DNA of 64,000 nucleotides, from positions 1 through 64,000 of the forward strand of contig JABANP010000099.1 of NCBI GenBank assembly GCA_013115135.1. Direction: 5' to 3'. Both the position numbers and the translations under genes were made by a program. This DNA is from Perkinsus olseni. Taxonomy: Eukaryota; Perkinsozoa; Perkinsida; Perkinsidae. The notes under the pieces are model-generated. The model was not told the origin of the DNA, ran no database searches, and worked only from the letters and a program-made list of their open reading frames with translations. Of the stretch, positions 23,370 through 34,564 are shown piece by piece (within the stretch, counting starts at the first letter, position 1; each line of letters starts with the position of its first letter).

Positions 23370-24560
23370 ATCGACAAGTTTCGATACCTTCGAGCGGAAG
23401 AATTTGCCGGTCGGGGTGGCTACGCCCTTCCGCGCTGAATCTTCGGGTGAGTTGTTTAAGATCGTCGACTCGACGTCGCGCCGTGAAGGAAGGATCTCGA
23501 GAAACAACACATTCTGCTTTGAGTCAATTCCATTGATACTCTTGCCGATGATACGCCCGCCCCCGCCTCAGCAAGACTCCGCAACAACACACCGGCTTTC
23601 TCACAGACATCTCATAAAAATCATGTGCAACATCATTCTCGCCATCATCACATTGAAAAAAAAATTATCCAATTTCCGTAGACGCCTCATGTGTGTGTGT
23701 GAGTTTATAGTCCAACGTCTAGTATAGTAGACGCCTCATCCTCCGCATCCGCCATGTTAGCTCAGACCACAGCTTGTTCATACGTATTACAGACATGCAT
23801 TTTAATCGTATTGCACATGTCCTTTGGCAAGAACTCTCTCCCAGAGGGTAAGGACAGTATGTTCTTCTGTAGCGTATAGAAGGTGTCCATGCACGTCATA
23901 TCACGGGTTGCAGCGTGAAAGGCCGCCAGTGGATCCGGCAGTTTAACATTTTTGAAATCTCTCCCCACCTTAACGCGCTTGAGACCACCATTTTTACTGA
24001 AAGAAAGCGGAGAAGATGCAAGAAAATAGGACGCTCACGTGAAAAGACTCAGAACGACCCCGCACCGCTGCAATAGCGTCGCCATCGGCAGCTCACTTAC
24101 ATCATGTATTGGTTCTTATCACAGGTGAAAACAGAGACCCGTGGAAGCCTGACTGTCTTTTTTCCTTCCGACAAGTCCGTATCGGTGGTAGTGGTAAAAG
24201 CGAGGCGAGAAGTGTTGGTAAGCACCATATGACACATTTGCATGCGAGTCTCAACTCCCTCGGAGACGAACTTTTTTGTCTTCTCGGTGGCTGTGCACCG
24301 ACTTCCCTGACAACAACACCGTTAATACATCTAGAAGAACGTGGGTTACCTCAACGACTGTGTTCTGTTTCTTGGCCATGGGAGTATCAGGGACAGGCAT
24401 CAGTGCCCTCCGTTTTCCCAGCCGACGACGGAAGGCTGCCGCTCCGTACACTGGCGGTATGTGAATCATCAAACAGATGACAGAGGGTATCCAAATAATG
24501 AAGGTTTGCATTATAACAAGAGGGAAGCTGAGAGGTTGTGAAGACGCCACAGATGATAAT
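23370..24560. repeat. Segmental duplication, left copy
   Basis: This segment, holding secreted-family copy 2 and its 3' flank, is duplicated at 25050-26190. Shared 3' flank words include GATACCTTCGAG, CGCCCTTCCGCGCTGAA and CCGCATCCGCCATGTTAGCT. The offset is about 1,620 bp. Confidence 0.8.
23762..24511 (-). CDS. Secreted protein of local three-exon family, copy 2
   Basis: Exons 24350-24511, 24101-24306 and 23762-23996 splice (phase 0, then phase 2; introns 43 and 104 nt) to 200 residues. The signal peptide reads MQTFIIWIPSVICLMIHIPP then VYGA. A basic linker follows, then exon 2 beginning GSRCTATEKTKKFVSEGVET and ending VSVFTCDKNQYM. Exon 3 holds KNGGLKRVKMGRDFKNVKL, DMTCMDTFYTLQKNILSLP and a final MCNTIKMHVCNTYEQAVV. 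Exon lengths are identical to copy 3. Conserved Cys spacing suggests a small disulfide-bonded exported protein. Function unknown. Confidence 0.8.
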
Positions 24561-24561
24561 C

Positions 24562-25049
24562 TTGGGAGGGGTGAGCAGTGGTAGTTGCCAATTAGTAATT
24601 GGTGGTTCAATTCATAAGTCCCGCTGAAGGGGCTGTGACTCCGCGGGAGCATACTGCGCTTGAGGAGGTTGGTAGTGCGTGGCAAGCCTGTCTAAGAGAG
24701 GAAAGATGTGCCTCCCCATGATGTACCCAACAGGAATTCCATTTCTTCGAGCGCCTGCTGAACGGCTCGAGGCAGCATGAGTTCCTTTCTCGACCTCTTT
24801 GCCGACTTTTCGCTCAGAAACCTGTATGGTTTATCAGGGAGCATTCTCCCACAGAAGACTTTGCGATGAGTAGGGCGATAGTTTTCCAGTGTGACGTTCA
24901 TGCTCCCACAAGATGAAACTGAGCTACCTTACACATGAAACTGAACTGGCCGAACTTGTTCAGCTACTTCAGTCCTTCTTCATTATCATCATGACTACTG
25001 ACTTGACTATTGACTTATTCCTCAACTTCGTAATAACGACTCGATATCT
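24562..25049. other. Spacer between duplicated secreted genes
   Basis: No gene recognised. It is the upstream flank of copy 2 and presumably carries its promoter; no defined element is visible. Confidence 0.4.
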
Positions 25050-26190
25050 CCAACCGGGAATCAACGTCCGATACCTTCGAGTGGGAAGATTGCGCCGGAG
25101 CCACGCCCTTCCGCGCTGAAATCCTAGCATGTGCTGTTTAGGACCAACGAGAAAGGATCTCGGAGGATACCACATTCTGCATTGACCCTCTTCCCTCAGG
25201 GAAGTTCCCTGGGGTATGTCTCTTCACAGCATGGGCTGTACCTCACTCCGCAACAATACACTAGGTTCTTTCACACAGACATCTCAAACATCATGTTCGG
25301 CATCATTTCTCGCCATCATCACATCGAAAAAACTTATCAATTTCCGTAGACGCCTCATCCTCCGCATCCGCCATGTTAGCTCAGACCACAGCTTGTTCAT
25401 ACGTATTACAGACGTGCATTTTAATCGTATTGCACATGTCCTTTGGCAAGAACTCTCTCCCAGAGGGTAAGGACAGTATGTTCTTCTGTAGCGTATAGAA
25501 GGTGTCCATGCACGTCATATCACGGGTTGCAGCGTGAAAGGCCGCCAGTGGGTCCTCCAGGTCAACATTTTTGAATTCTTTCCCCATCTTAACGCGCTTG
25601 AGACCACCATTTTTACTGAAAGAAAGCGGAGAAGATGCAAAAAAAGAGGACGCTCACGTGAAACGATCCGGAACGACCCCGCAACGCTGCGATACCGGCG
25701 TCATCGGCAACTCACTTACATCAAATATTGGTTGTTATCACAGGTGAAGACAGAGACCCGTGAGAGTCTGACTGTCTTATGTCCGCTCAACAAGTCTGTA
25801 TCAGTGGTAGTGGTGAAAGCGAAGCGAGAGGTGTTAGTCAGCGCCATTCGACACCTTTGCATGTGAGTTGCGACTCCCTCGGAGACGAAGCTCTTTATCT
25901 TCTCGTCGGCTGTGCACTGACTTCCCTAACAACAGCAACAACCCCATATCAAGGCTGCTAGAAGGACGTGTGCCACCTCTACGACTGTGGTCTGTTTCTT
26001 GACCGGGAGAGGATCAGGGTCAGGCCCCGGTGTCCTGCGTTTTCCCATTGGACGAAGGGAGCCTGTTGCTCCGTACACTTGCGGTATGTGAATCATCAAA
26101 CAGATGACAGAGGCTATCCAAATAATGAAGGTTTGCATTATAACAAGAGGGAAGCTGAGGAAGTATTATCACAGATTCTGGCAGGAAGTC
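25050..26190. repeat. Segmental duplication, right copy
   Basis: Right-hand partner of 23370-24560, containing secreted-family copy 3. Exon 3 is almost identical between the two copies, while exon 2 and the linker have diverged more. Confidence 0.8.
25381..26138 (-). CDS. Secreted protein of local three-exon family, copy 3
   Basis: Exons 25977-26138, 25720-25925 and 25381-25615 (162, 206 and 235 nt, the same lengths as copy 2) give 200 residues. The signal peptide reads MQTFIIWIASVICLMIHIPQ then VYGA. The linker after it differs from copy 2 (GSLRPMGKRRTPGPDPDPLP). Exon 2 reads CTADEKIKSFVSEGVATHMQ and ends VSVFTCDNNQYL; exon 3 is nearly the same as copy 2. The linker and exon 2 differ more than exon 3, which is compatible with either selection on those parts or gene conversion of exon 3. 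Function unknown. Confidence 0.8.
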
Positions 26191-27130
26191 ACTGATGGGT
26201 GGTTAAATTCATAAGCACCAGATACCAGTAATGGCTAAGACTGCTCAGTGTCATCCTGGACAGCATAGAGACCAAACCGATCTTAGAAAGCGCGCCGTGT
26301 CCTCCACAGGAATTCCATTTTTCGAGTAGCTGCTGAATCTAGTAAGTGTGCAAGATTCAACTGTTTGTCTTCCGCTCCGACTCGCATTTCCGGAAGGGCC
26401 TTCACCAAGGGTTGTACCGACTATTGATCTAGTTTTGTTTTATCAGGCGGCTAAGCGATGCTGCCGGATCAACGGGCATCTTGGCGTATAATTTTGTAGA
26501 TGCTCTCACTACGTCGCCGTGTCTTTGATAGACATGGCCAGTACCAATCTATCAAGAAAAGTTCGTCTATCAAAGGTGCCTAGACACACAGGCTACCCAA
26601 AGTGGTGGATACTTGCTTTCTTCATCACCTCCAGTCCAAGTTTCTACACCTCCCAGGGGTCGTGTGCGGATTCTCGGGGTGATGCAGAGTAGGAAATCAT
26701 TATCAATGCTCAAGCGCAGGTTTTTCACTGAGTTATAAATCTCGGGCTATGATCCTGCATCATACTAAAGATCTTTGCATCTAGTATGCTATAAGCATCA
26801 AGATCCGCATACGGTCTCAGGTCATTTTCCCAACATCCCCCAAAGGGTCCGTATGAATTTTCTGCTTTTGTATGGATTCTTTCCCTCAAGGAAGGCCCAA
26901 TTCATGCCCCACCTCAGTGGGGCTCACCCCTCACTGAGAGAAGTTTGGCGGCTGCGACACGCCGGGGAAAGCGAGCTGCTCCAGTATAATCTATGTCAAC
27001 AAAACCCTCCGATTCCTACCATCGATCAGTTATCGCTACTCGGTGCCGAAGTCTTCGTCTCTCTGGAAGTGTCTCTTCCACTCGAAAAGGCATTCTCGGT
27101 GCCAACAGGGTTTACAAAGATTTGTCGATT
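26191..27130. other. No supported gene
   Basis: An inverted repeat CTTTGATAGAC...GTCTATCAAAG lies at about 26523-26573. A 121-codon frame at 26775-27140 has no family resemblance and runs into the tRNA array. Confidence 0.4.
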
Positions 27131-27204
27131 GCCCGATTAGTTCAGCTGGGTAGAATGTCTGGCTACGGAGCCGACGGTCGTAGTTTCGAATCCTGCATCG
27201 GGTA
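27131..27204 (+). tRNA. tRNA-Arg(ACG), degenerate
   Basis: Loop CTACGGA gives anticodon ACG. Compared with the consensus copies, the anticodon stem (TCTGG/GCCGA) has two mismatches and the T-arm has lost a pair, so it may be a pseudogene. Convergent with the Ser gene at 27253. Confidence 0.65.
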
Positions 27205-27252
27205 TTTCTTCAAATCCTGTCGGTGCTGCTTCGTCAACACACGACGTACAGA

Positions 27253-27334
27253 CGACACCTGGGAGATTCGAACCCTCGCGGGCATAGCCCAACGGCTTAG
27301 CAGGCCGCCGCCTTAACCACTCAGCCAAAGTGTC
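27253..27334 (-). tRNA. tRNA-Ser(GCT)
   Basis: 82-nt cloverleaf with long variable arm (GGGC/GCCC) and loop CTGCTAA, anticodon GCT. The T-stem has an A-C mismatch. Confidence 0.8.
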
Positions 27335-27470
27335 TGAATCAAATCAGCGTAAAGTGTCTGAAACAAATCAGCGTAAGGACCGATATATAATTAACCCATG
27401 ATGCACTATACACGTTCCGTGTAGGGACGCACTACTCGGCTTCGAAGGGGTTAATAATTTGCTCCTAATC

Positions 27471-27544
27471 GCCCGATTAGTTCAGCTGTATAGAATGTCT
27501 GCCTACGGAGCAGATGGTCGTAGGTTTGAATCCTGCATCGGGTA
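27471..27544 (+). tRNA. tRNA-Arg(ACG)
   Basis: Acceptor stem GCCCGAT/ATCGGGT, loop CTACGGA. T-loop reads TTTGAAT instead of TTCGAAT, and the D-loop has one change. Confidence 0.8.
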
Positions 27545-27592
27545 TTGTTTCAGATCCTCTCGGTCCTGCTTCGTCAACACACGACGCACAGA

Positions 27593-27674
27593 CGACACCT
27601 GAGGGATTCGAACCCTCGAGGGCATAGCCCAACGGCTTAGCAGGCCGCCGCCTTAACCACTCGGCCAAGGTGTC
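27593..27674 (-). tRNA. tRNA-Ser(GCT)
   Basis: Same structure as the consensus Ser copy; 82 nt, anticodon GCT. Confidence 0.88.
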
Positions 27675-27786
27675 TGAAACAAATCAGCGTAAGGACCGAT
27701 ATACAATTAACCCATGATACACTATACACGTTCCGTGTAGGGACGCACTTCTCGGCTTCGAAGGGGTTAATAGTCCGTTCCTAATC

Positions 27787-27860
27787 GCCCGATTAGTTCA
27801 GCTGGATAGAATGTCAGCCTACGGAGCAGATGGTCGTAGGTTCGAATCCTGCATCGGGTA
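27787..27860 (+). tRNA. tRNA-Arg(ACG)
   Basis: Anticodon loop CTACGGA; the anticodon stem TCAGC/GCAGA has one mismatch. Confidence 0.82.
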
Positions 27861-27909
27861 TTGTTTCAGATCCTGTCGGTTCCTGCTTCGTCAACACACG
27901 ACGCACAGA

Positions 27910-27991
27910 CGACACCTGGGGGATTCGAACCCTCGCGGGCATAGCCCAACGGCTTAGCAGGCCGCCGCCTTAACCACTCGCCCAAAGTGTC
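27910..27991 (-). tRNA. tRNA-Ser(GCT)
   Basis: 82-nt Ser copy, anticodon GCT, with minor changes in the D-stem and T-stem. Confidence 0.83.
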
Positions 27992-28103
27992 TGAAACAAA
28001 TCAGCGTAAGGACCGATATATAATTAACCCATGATGCACTATACACGTTCCGTGTAGGGACGCACTACTCGGCTTCGAAGGGGTTAATAATTTGCTCCTA
28101 ATC

Positions 28104-28177
28104 GCCCGATTAGTTCAGCTGGATAGAATGTCTGCCTACGGAGCAGATGGTCGTAGGTTCGAATCCTGCATCGGGTA
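28104..28177 (+). tRNA. tRNA-Arg(ACG), consensus copy
   Basis: Fully paired acceptor, anticodon (TCTGC/GCAGA) and T stems; anticodon ACG; discriminator A. Confidence 0.92.
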
Positions 28178-28225
28178 TTGTTTCAGATCCTGTCGGTCCT
28201 GCTTCGTCAACACACGACGCACAGA

Positions 28226-28307
28226 CGACACCTGAGGGATTCGAACCCTCGCGGGCATAGCCCAACGGCTTAGCAGGCCGCCGCCTTAACCACTCGGCCA
28301 AAGTGTC
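28226..28307 (-). tRNA. tRNA-Ser(GCT), consensus copy
   Basis: Acceptor GACACTT/AGGTGTC, anticodon stem GCGGC/GCCGT with loop CTGCTAA, long variable arm, discriminator G. Confidence 0.92.
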
Positions 28308-29360
28308 TGAATCAGATCGCCGTAGGAAACGCAATTGCAACGAGTTCGAGTTGAAGTTCACGTGTCCAGTAATATCTGGATGAAATAACACTCTACCAAA
28401 CGAAGACCCCCATGGAAGCGGTGCCACCATTTCCACTGTTACGGGGGACGAAACATGCTTGAACCCGTCACGCGGGATCAAATTATACCGGAATTTATAC
28501 TGGACGCACCGAGATGGACGAGTTGCACTCTCGAGTGAAATGATCATTGGACGAAATTGTACTGGATGAGTTGAGATACACCCTCAGTGAGGGCCCCCCC
28601 CAGGCGATGCGGGAGAACATGAACGCTTACTTAGTAGGGACAACTGCATACTCAGTAGACCTCACTCTACCTAGCAGGGTTTGGAATACATGTGTACTGC
28701 GGGTTGCAGTGTATGCCCCAAAAATACACTGATGATGAGGCAAGATGATGAGGCAACCCCACATATTGATGGAAAAATACGTCGATTTTTCCATGATATT
28801 GAGCCTGTATAAGCTGAGGTCATCGCTAAGCACTCTAGCGCCCCCAAAGTTACCCACACCCGAGTGGAACACTCTTTTTGCTATGGCTTGCTCGTAGACG
28901 GACCACTTCTAAGATCGAAAAGGGAGAGCTATCCGTTGATAATACTGAGGTGGCAAGTCAGAGGTCACTGACGTCAGATTTTCCGATGATAAAACAGTAT
29001 AGGAGAAAACGGTATAATTATATCCATTATCATGATAAGCACGCAATTCGTTAACAACCAGAGGCTCGTGAAGTGTCAAGTTATCACAAAATTTCGTACC
29101 ATCGTCATGCGGAAACGCGGCGATTGTCTGGGTTGAGATAACTGAATTTCAGCACCCTGAACGCAACAAAGAGTTTGTAAACAATGAAATGGAGTCAAAA
29201 GGTTCATGAAAAGTGAGAAACGTTACGGCAAAATCAGAAGCTGAATGAAGGGGCAGGAGAACTCCATGAGGTTATACAAGTGAAGACGACGTAGCAGACA
29301 TGACGCTATGATCGATTAACATTTACGTCTGTGACAAGGTAGCATAGTCGGAGACAGCAA
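28308..29360. other. No supported gene
   Basis: The end of the tRNA array and the 3' flank of transporter copy A. A 9-bp hairpin TGGAAAAAT/ATTTTTCCA lies at about 28769-28793. No protein family recognised. Confidence 0.45.
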
Positions 29361-29391
29361 TCATCCTGATTCATCACAATGGTGACGTGCA

Positions 29392-30914
29392 TTATCCTTC
29401 TCTCGAGAGGAAATAACGTTGAAGGCTATGAACCCAACTGGCTGTGCATAGAGCACCTGAAATAAGGGGCAACTGTACAATTCTTGACTTCGGTATGTAC
29501 CGGCTACCCATCCATGCTCCAACAGAGAGTGTTAGGCCTTTCGCAAGCATGTCGAATATTAGTGCGGTTGGAACGCACGGGATTGTTCCTGTAATTTGGG
29601 GAAAACTGAGTACCAGTGGAGAACTGAAGCGGGCTCACCCATGGTCACCCAGAGGGGCGATAAGAGCACCAGACCGATGCTCATGGCGATGTTAAAGGCC
29701 CAATCAGCCAGAGTAACCCAAACCATACCGAGTATGTCCGCACGGGAGTAGTCACTGTAAAAACGATGCTGAAATAAAACGGAACCGTTAGTGAAGGAAG
29801 CTTACGGTAGGTCATGATCGTATACCCCTACAAGGAGGGTGCAGATGAGGAAGATACATGCCGGAACAGCACGGAGGCCGAGTAGGAGGAACATACTCTC
29901 AATCTGGGATGATAGATTATCGGAACCTACAAGGACTGCATGTTGATGGGGACTGTGGAGGCTTCCTACTGTTGCTGTAGGTGATACGCTCTCCTTTTTT
30001 GGATATCTTATCACATACTGGTGCCGCCCATTGAGCATAGAGGACATCAAACAGACCATATAATAGAGTGGCGACAGACACTTCGATACACGAGCTCAGG
30101 CTGTTGGTCACACCGTTGGACTCCTCCGTATCTAACAACCACGTGAATAACACTTTGCACTTGACTTTCTCACCTGACGCTGACATGACTATGATGCCGA
30201 GGACCGCTAGGAGGATGCACAGCAGTTTCGGTATGTAGCTAGGAGTGGTACCATTCTGACCAATGGCATCAACAGTCGACTATACTATACCGAAGCTTAC
30301 TATGAAAAGGTCTATGAAGAAGACGACCAGTGGCGTAGTCTGATAGATAATGATGTTCAGCGCGACCGACATCCCCTTCAAGGACATGTACCATGCCCAC
30401 ATCTGCAGGAGCCACATGAAACCTAGACGGACCATTCGATTGATTAGGTGATGGTGTGGTACTGAGAACTCACCCAACAGAAGCATGATGTTATTCATAT
30501 GTATCAGTGACGCCTTGCTCGGAAGCCTCAATCCACGGCTCCTCCGTAGCACAGCCCACGGGATGAGGAATATAACATAAGACGCGCAGGACACACCCGC
30601 GAACATGGCTGGGTAGTGTGTCAGATTCGGGAAGGCCTGGCGACAGACGAAGTCCTCAAACATGCTCGGCATTCCAGCCTTACTTGGGCAATCTCTCCAG
30701 TCAACACCCAGGATGTGACGAGAACCAACTCCAGCACTGCGATCGCCGCGAGCCGGCCCACGCCCACAGGCTCCGCGGCGCTCTTCTTCGTAACTTTCTG
30801 GACTGTATCTACATGAAAACGATCCCTAGAATACCACCGATCGATCGATTCCGGCATACCTCGAGAGTCGGATACGTTAACAAGCAGAGGGACACTCCTG
30901 TCGTTTGATCGCAT
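29392..30914 (-). CDS. DMT-superfamily membrane transporter, copy A
   Basis: Eight exons: 30684-30914, 30474-30636, 30301-30422, 29988-30255, 29806-29926, 29639-29754, 29508-29588 and 29392-29456. Introns are about 45-60 nt. The product is about 388 residues with roughly ten hydrophobic segments, for example NLTHYPAMFAGVSCASYVIF, WAWYMSLKGMSVALNIIIYQ, QIESMFLLLGLRAVPACIFL and ADWAFNIAMSIGLVLLSPLW. The pattern of paired helices with the signature SLKGMSVALNIIIYQTTPLV fits EamA/SLC35F-like drug/metabolite transporters; the substrate is unknown. Relative to copy B, the last exon has one extra base near 29437, so the C-terminus runs out of frame and ends early; the frame homologous to copy B would stop at 29361. 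The start at 30914 matches copy B (RSVPLL against KSVPLL). Confidence 0.75.
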
Positions 30915-31467
30915 TAAAGGAGTATGTTTTACGGTCAAAATTATCCCCTTCTCTTGAGAGGCAAGTCTGAGCAAATAAATCCAGGATTGGGGATGGCACC
31001 CACCCCTACATCGTATGGGACCTGGCGGTTTCGAGAGCTAGCGACGGTTGTGTGGGCACGCAGACAGTCGTCGTCACCCTGTGTCAAGAAGATCGCCCAG
31101 TGCGGCTATTAGTATAAGGACTAAATATCAGAAAAGGGGAACATGTGGGTTCAGGAAACGACAAACCATCACTATTCATGATACATACTCATAATCATTC
31201 ACGAACCGTCATATGTGAACGTGGATCATTGCTCGCTAAGAATCGGCGAGCTCACATGCGCACTGCTAGACGACCGATTCGGCGAGCCTTTCCTTAGTAT
31301 AAATCCGTACGGCAACACACCGGGTGGCCCAGCTACGTATAATATTTACGACGCTACAGATACTGAGATGGCTATGAAAATGAGATATCACAGTGTATTG
31401 AAATTATTAAATTACTGAATTGTGAAAGGAACAACTGTTTGCGAACATACTGAGTCTTAAGGTATTA

Positions 31468-33017
31468 TCAAGAGGGATCCGAATTCTCGCTGCTGCCCTC
31501 TTCTGTTCTCGCGGAGATGACGTTGTAGGCGATGAAACCAGCAGCAGTAAGGAGGCCACCTACGTGGATCGAAGGTGAGTCAACCTCAGGATACGCTCAG
31601 AACTAGGGAGAAAAATCGGGAAGAATGCGGCCCTTACCCATGCACGCTCCTAGGGACAAAACAAGGCCTTTCACTAGCATGTCGAAGACCAAGGCGGCCG
31701 GAACGCAGAGGATCGTGCCTGCGACATGAGTGAGGGCACCGCAAGCTCACGAAAACAGGAGATTTACCCATGGTCACCCACAAGGGAGACAGCGTTACCA
31801 AGCCGATACACATGGCGATGTTGAAGGCCCAATCTGCGACAGTTACGGACAACATCGCGAGGAGGTCACCACGGGAATAGTCTCTGAAGAGTGGGAATTT
31901 ACGGTAGTGAGTATAGTGAAGAGAGCCTACGGTAGGTCATGATCGTATAACCCTACAAGGAGGGTGCAGATGAGGAAGATACATGCCGGAACAGCACGGA
32001 GGCCGAGTAGGAGGAACATACTCTCAATCTGGGCTGATAGATTATCGGAACCTACAGGGACAGCATGTTGATGGGGACTGTGGAGGCCTCCTACTGTTGC
32101 TGTAGGTGATACGCTCTCCCTTTTTGGATATCTTATCACATACTGGTGCCGCCCATTGAGCATAGAGGACATCAAATAGACCGTATAATAGAGTAGCGAC
32201 AGACACTTCGATACACGAGCTCAGGCTGTTGGTCACACCGTTGGACTCCTCCGTATCTGAAAAGACCATTGCGCCGTCACTAGATGAAGGCTTCTGACGC
32301 TCACCCGAGGAAGACATCACTATGATGCCGAACACTGCAACCACTATGCAGCCTAGCTTGAGAACATAACCAGGACTAGGGCCATTCTGACAGTGGCATT
32401 GAAATCGTTATGATAATGGAGAGGGGGTGCTTACGAAGAAGAGGTCGAATAAAAAGACAACAAGAGGGGTGGTCTGATAGATGATGGTATTCACGGAAAC
32501 TGACATCCCCTTCAAGGACATGTACCAGAACCAGATCTGGACCAGCCACATCAGGCCTGTGAAAGAAGATGTTTATAGTGAATTGAATGGTGCTGCTCAC
32601 CCAGAGGAAGCATGATGTTGTTAACATGTATCAGTGACGCCTTGTTCGGAAGCCTCAATCCACGGCTCCTCCGTAGCACAGCCCACGGGATGAGGAATAT
32701 AACATAAGACGCGCAGGACACACCCGCGAACATAGCTGGGTAGTGTGTCAGATTCGGGAAGGTCTGCAAAGGGTGAAGTTCATATTACTCGGTAGCGGCC
32801 ACTGCCTGCTTACCTGCGTGATCTCACCCATGAGCACCCAGCCTGCCACCAGCACAACCTCCACGGTCACCATCAGAAACACCGGAGACGTTCTTGGCGA
32901 CCCGGACGTCGAGGGCGCATCTATGAATATCTTTGACACTCCAGACAGCTGGCCGGCCCTGCTACCTTTGGCACGCTCTGCCTCTAGTAAAGGGACGCTT
33001 TTCCCGTATGTTGACAT
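31468..33017 (-). CDS. DMT-superfamily membrane transporter, copy B
   Basis: Eight exons: 32814-33017, 32601-32763, 32435-32556, 32113-32386, 31931-32051, 31768-31883, 31638-31718 and 31468-31559. All have GT...AG borders and sum to 391 codons (390 residues). Exons 2, 3, 5, 6 and 7 have the same lengths as copy A, proving tandem duplication. Helices include NLTHYPAMFAGVSCASYVIF, LMWLVQIWFWYMSLKGMSVS, VATLLYGLFDVLYAQWAAPV, AFNIAMCIGLVTLSPLWVTM and CVPAALVFDMLVKGLVLSLG. The C-terminus GFIAYNVISARTEEGSSENS is intact, unlike copy A. It is probably a solute transporter of the EamA/SLC35F-like group in an internal or plasma membrane; the substrate cannot be read from sequence. Confidence 0.8.
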
Positions 33018-33222
33018 TATTAATGAACTTACCTAGCTGAACGCCCTTGTGCGCTTTCCCAGTTTACACTGTACCAATACTCGAGCGGTTTCGTGATGCA
33101 CCGCGCTCCATCATGTTGCTCGTTAGAACGACGGAGTGAGAAGCGTATGGGTGGCGACAAGGGCTCCGCACAACCACTACTAGCCAACGCAAAAGAGAGA
33201 TTATCGAGAAGAGAATTTGCAC

Positions 33223-34236
33223 CTATGCTTCGACACAAGAGGCTATAGCGTCAACCATCTTAGGCAAATCCTCTTCATCAAGAAAGTTGTGTCTAGCCAC
33301 TATGGTTCGTACTTGACCACGTCCTTCAGGAATGCTCTCCATGAACTTCTTCTGGACTCGGGCTCGTAGATCAGGGTTTGTGTACTTATCAATGGTGACG
33401 TGTATGCAGAAAGATTTCTCTAGCTTCGCCAATGAATCCACATTCGGCTCGACTGGCATGTCTCGAAGCTCCCAAGAGAGCATCGTTTCGATATTGCTCA
33501 AGAATTTACCGTGGCAGATCTCTACACCCGCGTCCCGCATGGGGACAGTGGATGGCAGTATGGAAAGAATGCCGCTCAGAATCGGACGGAAGCAAGCAAG
33601 GACAGAGAGAGCAGGGCGAGTGTAGTAGCGTAGTGTGTTGTAGTTGGAGAACCGACAGATCGTGGGGGCCAACAGGCCCACCTGGAACTTCACCGTGGGA
33701 AAGTTATACCGCAATTGGTCAATGAAATTGAGGAGGATAAAAGCACCGATAGAATGGCCGAGTAGAAGAACCCTTTCGTGCTTGGTGGGATCGATTCGTC
33801 TGGAGAGCAACCTCACATGGTGGTCCACTTGCTCCTGTAGGCTGTTGAATAGTTTTTGGCTGTGCTGGGAGTGACCCGCATTGCCTTCCACCAGAATCTC
33901 AGCACCTTCGAACCTCGTGACCAACATCATAGCGAACTCACGATACACGGACACCACAGAGGGGTTACCCGGTATGAGGACGATGAGCAGACCGGCATAG
34001 GGAGCGTCTTTGGAAATCTCTTCCTCGACCAACCAAAAGGAATCAGAGTTAACATGACTAGTGACGCGGCTCAACAACAGGTGGCGTCTGTTCTTGGTGA
34101 TACCGGGGATCTTCTGGACCTTAGTGCAAGACTCCACGGAGATATCAGAAGTTGTGGTGGCAGCGGACGCGCTGTCGCCCCTGCTTGAGGCTGTCGGAGA
34201 TAACTTAGTAGTAGGAGTCATGAGAAAATTATGCAA
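33223..34236 (-). CDS. Lipid droplet-associated hydrolase-like protein
   Basis: A single-exon frame of 337 residues with the alpha/beta-hydrolase layout of the LDAH (DUF2305) family. It shows the strand-turn LIVLIPGNPSVVSVYREF (residues about 84-101), then GNAGHSQHS, the nucleophile elbow LLLGHSIGAFILL with Ser162, and a late His (ARHNFLDEEDLP, about residue 316) as the likely catalytic base. Family members act as esterases on lipid droplets, though the natural substrate is debated. The first 50 residues are Ser/Thr-rich and not conserved. Its start lies 63 bp from tRNA-Leu, on the opposite strand. Confidence 0.8.
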   Translation of the reverse strand: MHNFLMTPTTKLSPTASSRGDSASAATTTSDISVESCTKVQKIPGITKNRRHLLLSRVTSHVNSDSFWLVEEEISKDAPYAGLLIVLIPGNPSVVSVYREFAMMLVTRFEGAEILVEGNAGHSQHSQKLFNSLQEQVDHHVRLLSRRIDPTKHERVLLLGHSIGAFILLNFIDQLRYNFPTVKFQVGLLAPTICRFSNYNTLRYYTRPALSVLACFRPILSGILSILPSTVPMRDAGVEICHGKFLSNIETMLSWELRDMPVEPNVDSLAKLEKSFCIHVTIDKYTNPDLRARVQKKFMESIPEGRGQVRTIVARHNFLDEEDLPKMVDAIASCVEA

Positions 34237-34299
34237 GAACTATGGATGGCAAAATGCGCCGAAGAGAAGTAAGCCTGAAGAATGTTCAGCGTGCCACCG

Positions 34300-34381
34300 G
34301 AGTGTTTGCCCGAGTGGTTAAGGGGTTGGACTTAAGATCCAATGGACACGGTCCGCGTGGGTTCGAACCCCACAGCACTCA
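34300..34381 (+). tRNA. tRNA-Leu(TAA)
   Basis: The acceptor stem GAGTGTT pairs with AGCACTC (one G-U). The anticodon stem TTGGA/TCCAA has loop CTTAAGA (anticodon TAA), with a long variable arm and T-arm GTGGGTTCGAACCCCAC. A TTTCTATTT tract directly downstream is a weak terminator candidate. Confidence 0.93.
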
Positions 34382-34564
34382 TTTCTATTTGGACCTCCCT
34401 TTTTGGCCCACCGAACACTACCCTCTCGGCCGAGGATCGAAAAATTCAACCACAAGGTACTTCTAATCAATCGAGAACAAGTTAACCACCGTCGCATGCA
34501 TCGCAGCAGTAAAAAATTACCAATGTCCCAAACTCTCCTTCATCCCTCGAAAACTGGATCGTAG

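Larger units (their letters stand above)
27131..28307. repeat. Inverted, shorter array of the same tRNA unit
   Basis: Four units of Arg(plus)/Ser(minus), the reverse orientation of the array at 45.6-50.1 kb, with the same spacer words (ATGCACTATACACGTTCCG, CGTAAGGACCGATATA). The two arrays lie 17 kb apart. Confidence 0.9.
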
